NCBI GenBank assembly: GCA_903861235.1
Contig: CAIOTP010000007.1
Location: 1 to 7,378, forward strand
Direction: 5' to 3'
Length of the DNA stretch: 7,378 bases
Origin: an uncultured bacterium
Lineage (GTDB): Bacteria > Planctomycetota > Phycisphaerae > Phycisphaerales > SM1A02
This document shows positions 5,836-7,378 of the stretch, in pieces. A program made the translations under genes and the position numbers. Positions within the stretch are counted from its first letter, which is position 1, and each line of letters opens with the position of its first letter. A model generated the notes under the pieces. The model worked only from the letters and a program-made list of their open reading frames with translations, was not told the origin of the DNA and did no database searches.

Positions 5836-7378
5836 ATGGCCACGGTGGAAACAAGCTCCCGTGCGGTCGGGGTCACCCCGGGACCGCTGGACCCCCTCGA
5901 CACCTTCGCCCGTCGTCACATCGGGCCCAGCGATGCCGACATCGCCGAAATGCTGTCCTTCCTGGGCTACGAAAGCCTGGAGGCCCTCACGGCGGCCACC
6001 ATTCCGGCCTCCATCCGATCCACCAGGCCCCTGGAGGTCGTCGATCCGACGAATGCGGGTCGGTTCCCCGTGCGTGGCGAGGCGGAGTGCCTGACCGCCA
6101 TCCGCAAGCTGGCCTCGGGCAACCAGGTCTTCCGGACCTATCTGGGCATGGGCTACAGCGACTGCCTCACGCCCGCCGTGATCCTGCGCAACGTGATGGA
6201 GAACCCAGGCTGGTACACGCAGTACACCCCCTACCAGGCCGAGGTGGCTCAGGGTCGCCTGGAGTGCCTTCTGAACTTCCAGACCATGTGCACCGAGCTG
6301 ACCGGGCTCGAGGTGGCCGGCGCCAGCCTGCTCGACGAGGGCACCGCGGCAGCCGAGGCCATGAGCCTCTGTCTGGGTGCATGCGAGGGCAATCGGCGCT
6401 CGTTCTTCGTCGCGGAGGACTGCCATCCGCAGACCATCGAGGTGGTGCGCACGCGCGCCAAGGGCCTCGGCGTGACGCTGGTGGTGGGTTCCGCGGAGGG
6501 CACCGACTTCGCCGCCTCGGACTTCTGCGGTGCCCTGCTGGCCTATCCGGCCACCGACGGCCGCGTGGTGGATTGGCGCGGCGTGATCACCAAGGTGAAG
6601 GCCACGGGCGCACTGGCCGTGATGGTGGCCGATCCGCTGGCGCTCACCCTGCTCACGCCTCCGGGCGAGCTTGGTGCGGACGTGGCCGTGGGCTCCATGC
6701 AGCGCTTCGGCGTGCCCATGGGATTCGGCGGACCGCATGCCGCATACTTCGCCACGCGGAACGTGCACGTGCGCCGCATGCCGGGGCGACTGATCGGCGT
6801 GAGCCGTGACTCCCACGGCAAGCCGGCCATGCGGCTGTCGATCCAGACGCGCGAACAGCACATCCGCCGCGACAAGGCCACCAGCAACATCTGCACGGCA
6901 CAGGCGCTGCTGGCCAACATGGCCGCGCTCTACGGCATCTACCACGGTCCGGACGGGCTGCGCCGCATCGCCGAACGCGTGCACCGCCTCGCCGGCACGC
7001 TGGCCGCCGGCGCCACGACCCTGGGCCACGAGGTCCTCGCGAAGGGATTCTTCGACACGCTTCACCTCCGCCTGAAGGGCACCGACGCCGCCAAGGTGAT
7101 CGCTGCCGCTCGGGAGCGCCGGATGAACCTGCGTGCGTTCGCCGACGGCTCGGTGGGCATCGCCCTCGACGAGACCACCCTGCCCGCGGACCTGCAGGAC
7201 CTGCTCGACTGCCTGGCCACGGGCACCGGCAAGGCGGCACCGCGCGTGGCGGACCTGAAGCCGGCCTCCGCCATTCCGGAATCGCTGCGGCGCGCCGGCA
7301 CCTTCATGGCGCAGGACATCTTCAACCGCTACCACAGCGAGACCGAGCTGCTGCGCTACATCTTCCACCTGCAGGGCA
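5836..7378 (+). CDS. gcvP: Glycine dehydrogenase (decarboxylating), P-protein, N-terminal part
   Basis: The first 514 codons of the PLP-dependent P-protein of the glycine cleavage system, which decarboxylates glycine and passes the aminomethyl group to lipoyl H-protein in the cytoplasm. The frame is open to the window edge, so the gene is partial by position, not broken. Matches include DTFARRHIGP (22-31), FRTYLGMGY (99-107), NPGWYTQYTPYQAEVAQGR (123-141), LLDEGTAAAEAM (165-176), RFGVPMGFGGPHAA (290-303), MPGRLIGVSRD (315-325) and QTREQHIRRDKATSNICTAQ (337-356). NRYHSETELLRY (497-508) is the join to the C-terminal half in single-chain P-proteins of about 950 residues, so this is the homodimer form, not the split gcvPA type. 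The PLP lysine lies beyond the edge. The ATG at 5836 is chosen because the conserved block begins about 20 residues later. No gcvT or gcvH is in the window. Confidence 0.95.
   Translation, partial: MATVETSSRAVGVTPGPLDPLDTFARRHIGPSDADIAEMLSFLGYESLEALTAATIPASIRSTRPLEVVDPTNAGRFPVRGEAECLTAIRKLASGNQVFRTYLGMGYSDCLTPAVILRNVMENPGWYTQYTPYQAEVAQGRLECLLNFQTMCTELTGLEVAGASLLDEGTAAAEAMSLCLGACEGNRRSFFVAEDCHPQTIEVVRTRAKGLGVTLVVGSAEGTDFAASDFCGALLAYPATDGRVVDWRGVITKVKATGALAVMVADPLALTLLTPPGELGADVAVGSMQRFGVPMGFGGPHAAYFATRNVHVRRMPGRLIGVSRDSHGKPAMRLSIQTREQHIRRDKATSNICTAQALLANMAALYGIYHGPDGLRRIAERVHRLAGTLAAGATTLGHEVLAKGFFDTLHLRLKGTDAAKVIAAARERRMNLRAFADGSVGIALDETTLPADLQDLLDCLATGTGKAAPRVADLKPASAIPESLRRAGTFMAQDIFNRYHSETELLRYIFHLQG

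Noticed and set aside
5770..7368. A 532-codon open frame on the minus strand across gcvP
   Set aside because: It is exactly antisense to a strongly conserved P-protein. The translation is rich in His, Gly, Ala and Arg with no domain, as expected from GC-rich codon bias.

Overview
The window is a compact, GC-rich stretch of bacterial chromosome with six protein genes. Only two non-coding gaps exceed 20 bases: about 134 bases at the left edge and about 90 bases between two divergent genes near 5.8 kb. No mobile element, CRISPR array, prophage, toxin-antitoxin pair or RNA gene could be supported. The gene mix is housekeeping and general metabolism. It comprises a complex I subunit, an MHS-type transporter, a SMUG1-type DNA glycosylase, an exported zinc peptidase with PA and PDZ domains, and a full-length-type glycine decarboxylase. 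Together with the Ala/Pro-rich secreted protein and GC-rich codon use, this would fit a planctomycete (Phycisphaerae-like) or a similar environmental Gram-negative. That placement is a weak guess from overall resemblance, because no phylogenetic marker is present.

Layout. Positions 1-134 hold two adjacent perfect inverted repeats and no convincing gene. A plus-strand run follows: nuoA (135-533), an MHS-family MFS transporter (549-1868) and a SMUG1-like uracil-DNA glycosylase (1865-2590). They are separated by 15 bases and then overlap by 4, so they look co-transcribed. This run converges, with only 6 bases between stop codons, on a minus-strand pair: an exported M28 metallopeptidase (5744-3711) followed 10 bases later by an aldo/keto reductase (3700-2597). 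Divergent from the peptidase, gcvP (glycine dehydrogenase P-protein) starts at 5836 and runs off the right edge with its C-terminal half missing.

How the genes work together. They do not form one pathway. NuoA belongs in membrane complex I, yet no other nuo gene lies beside it on its downstream side. The transporter and glycosylase share an ATGA stop/start overlap with no obvious biochemical link. The peptidase and reductase are probably one operon but act in different compartments. I see no evidence of a novel defence or biosynthetic system. The most interesting signals are small. One is a matching -10-like box plus CCCTCC-ATG start module in front of nuoA and gcvP, which suggests leaderless or near-leaderless transcription. 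The others are the isolated nuoA and the tandem hairpins at the left edge.
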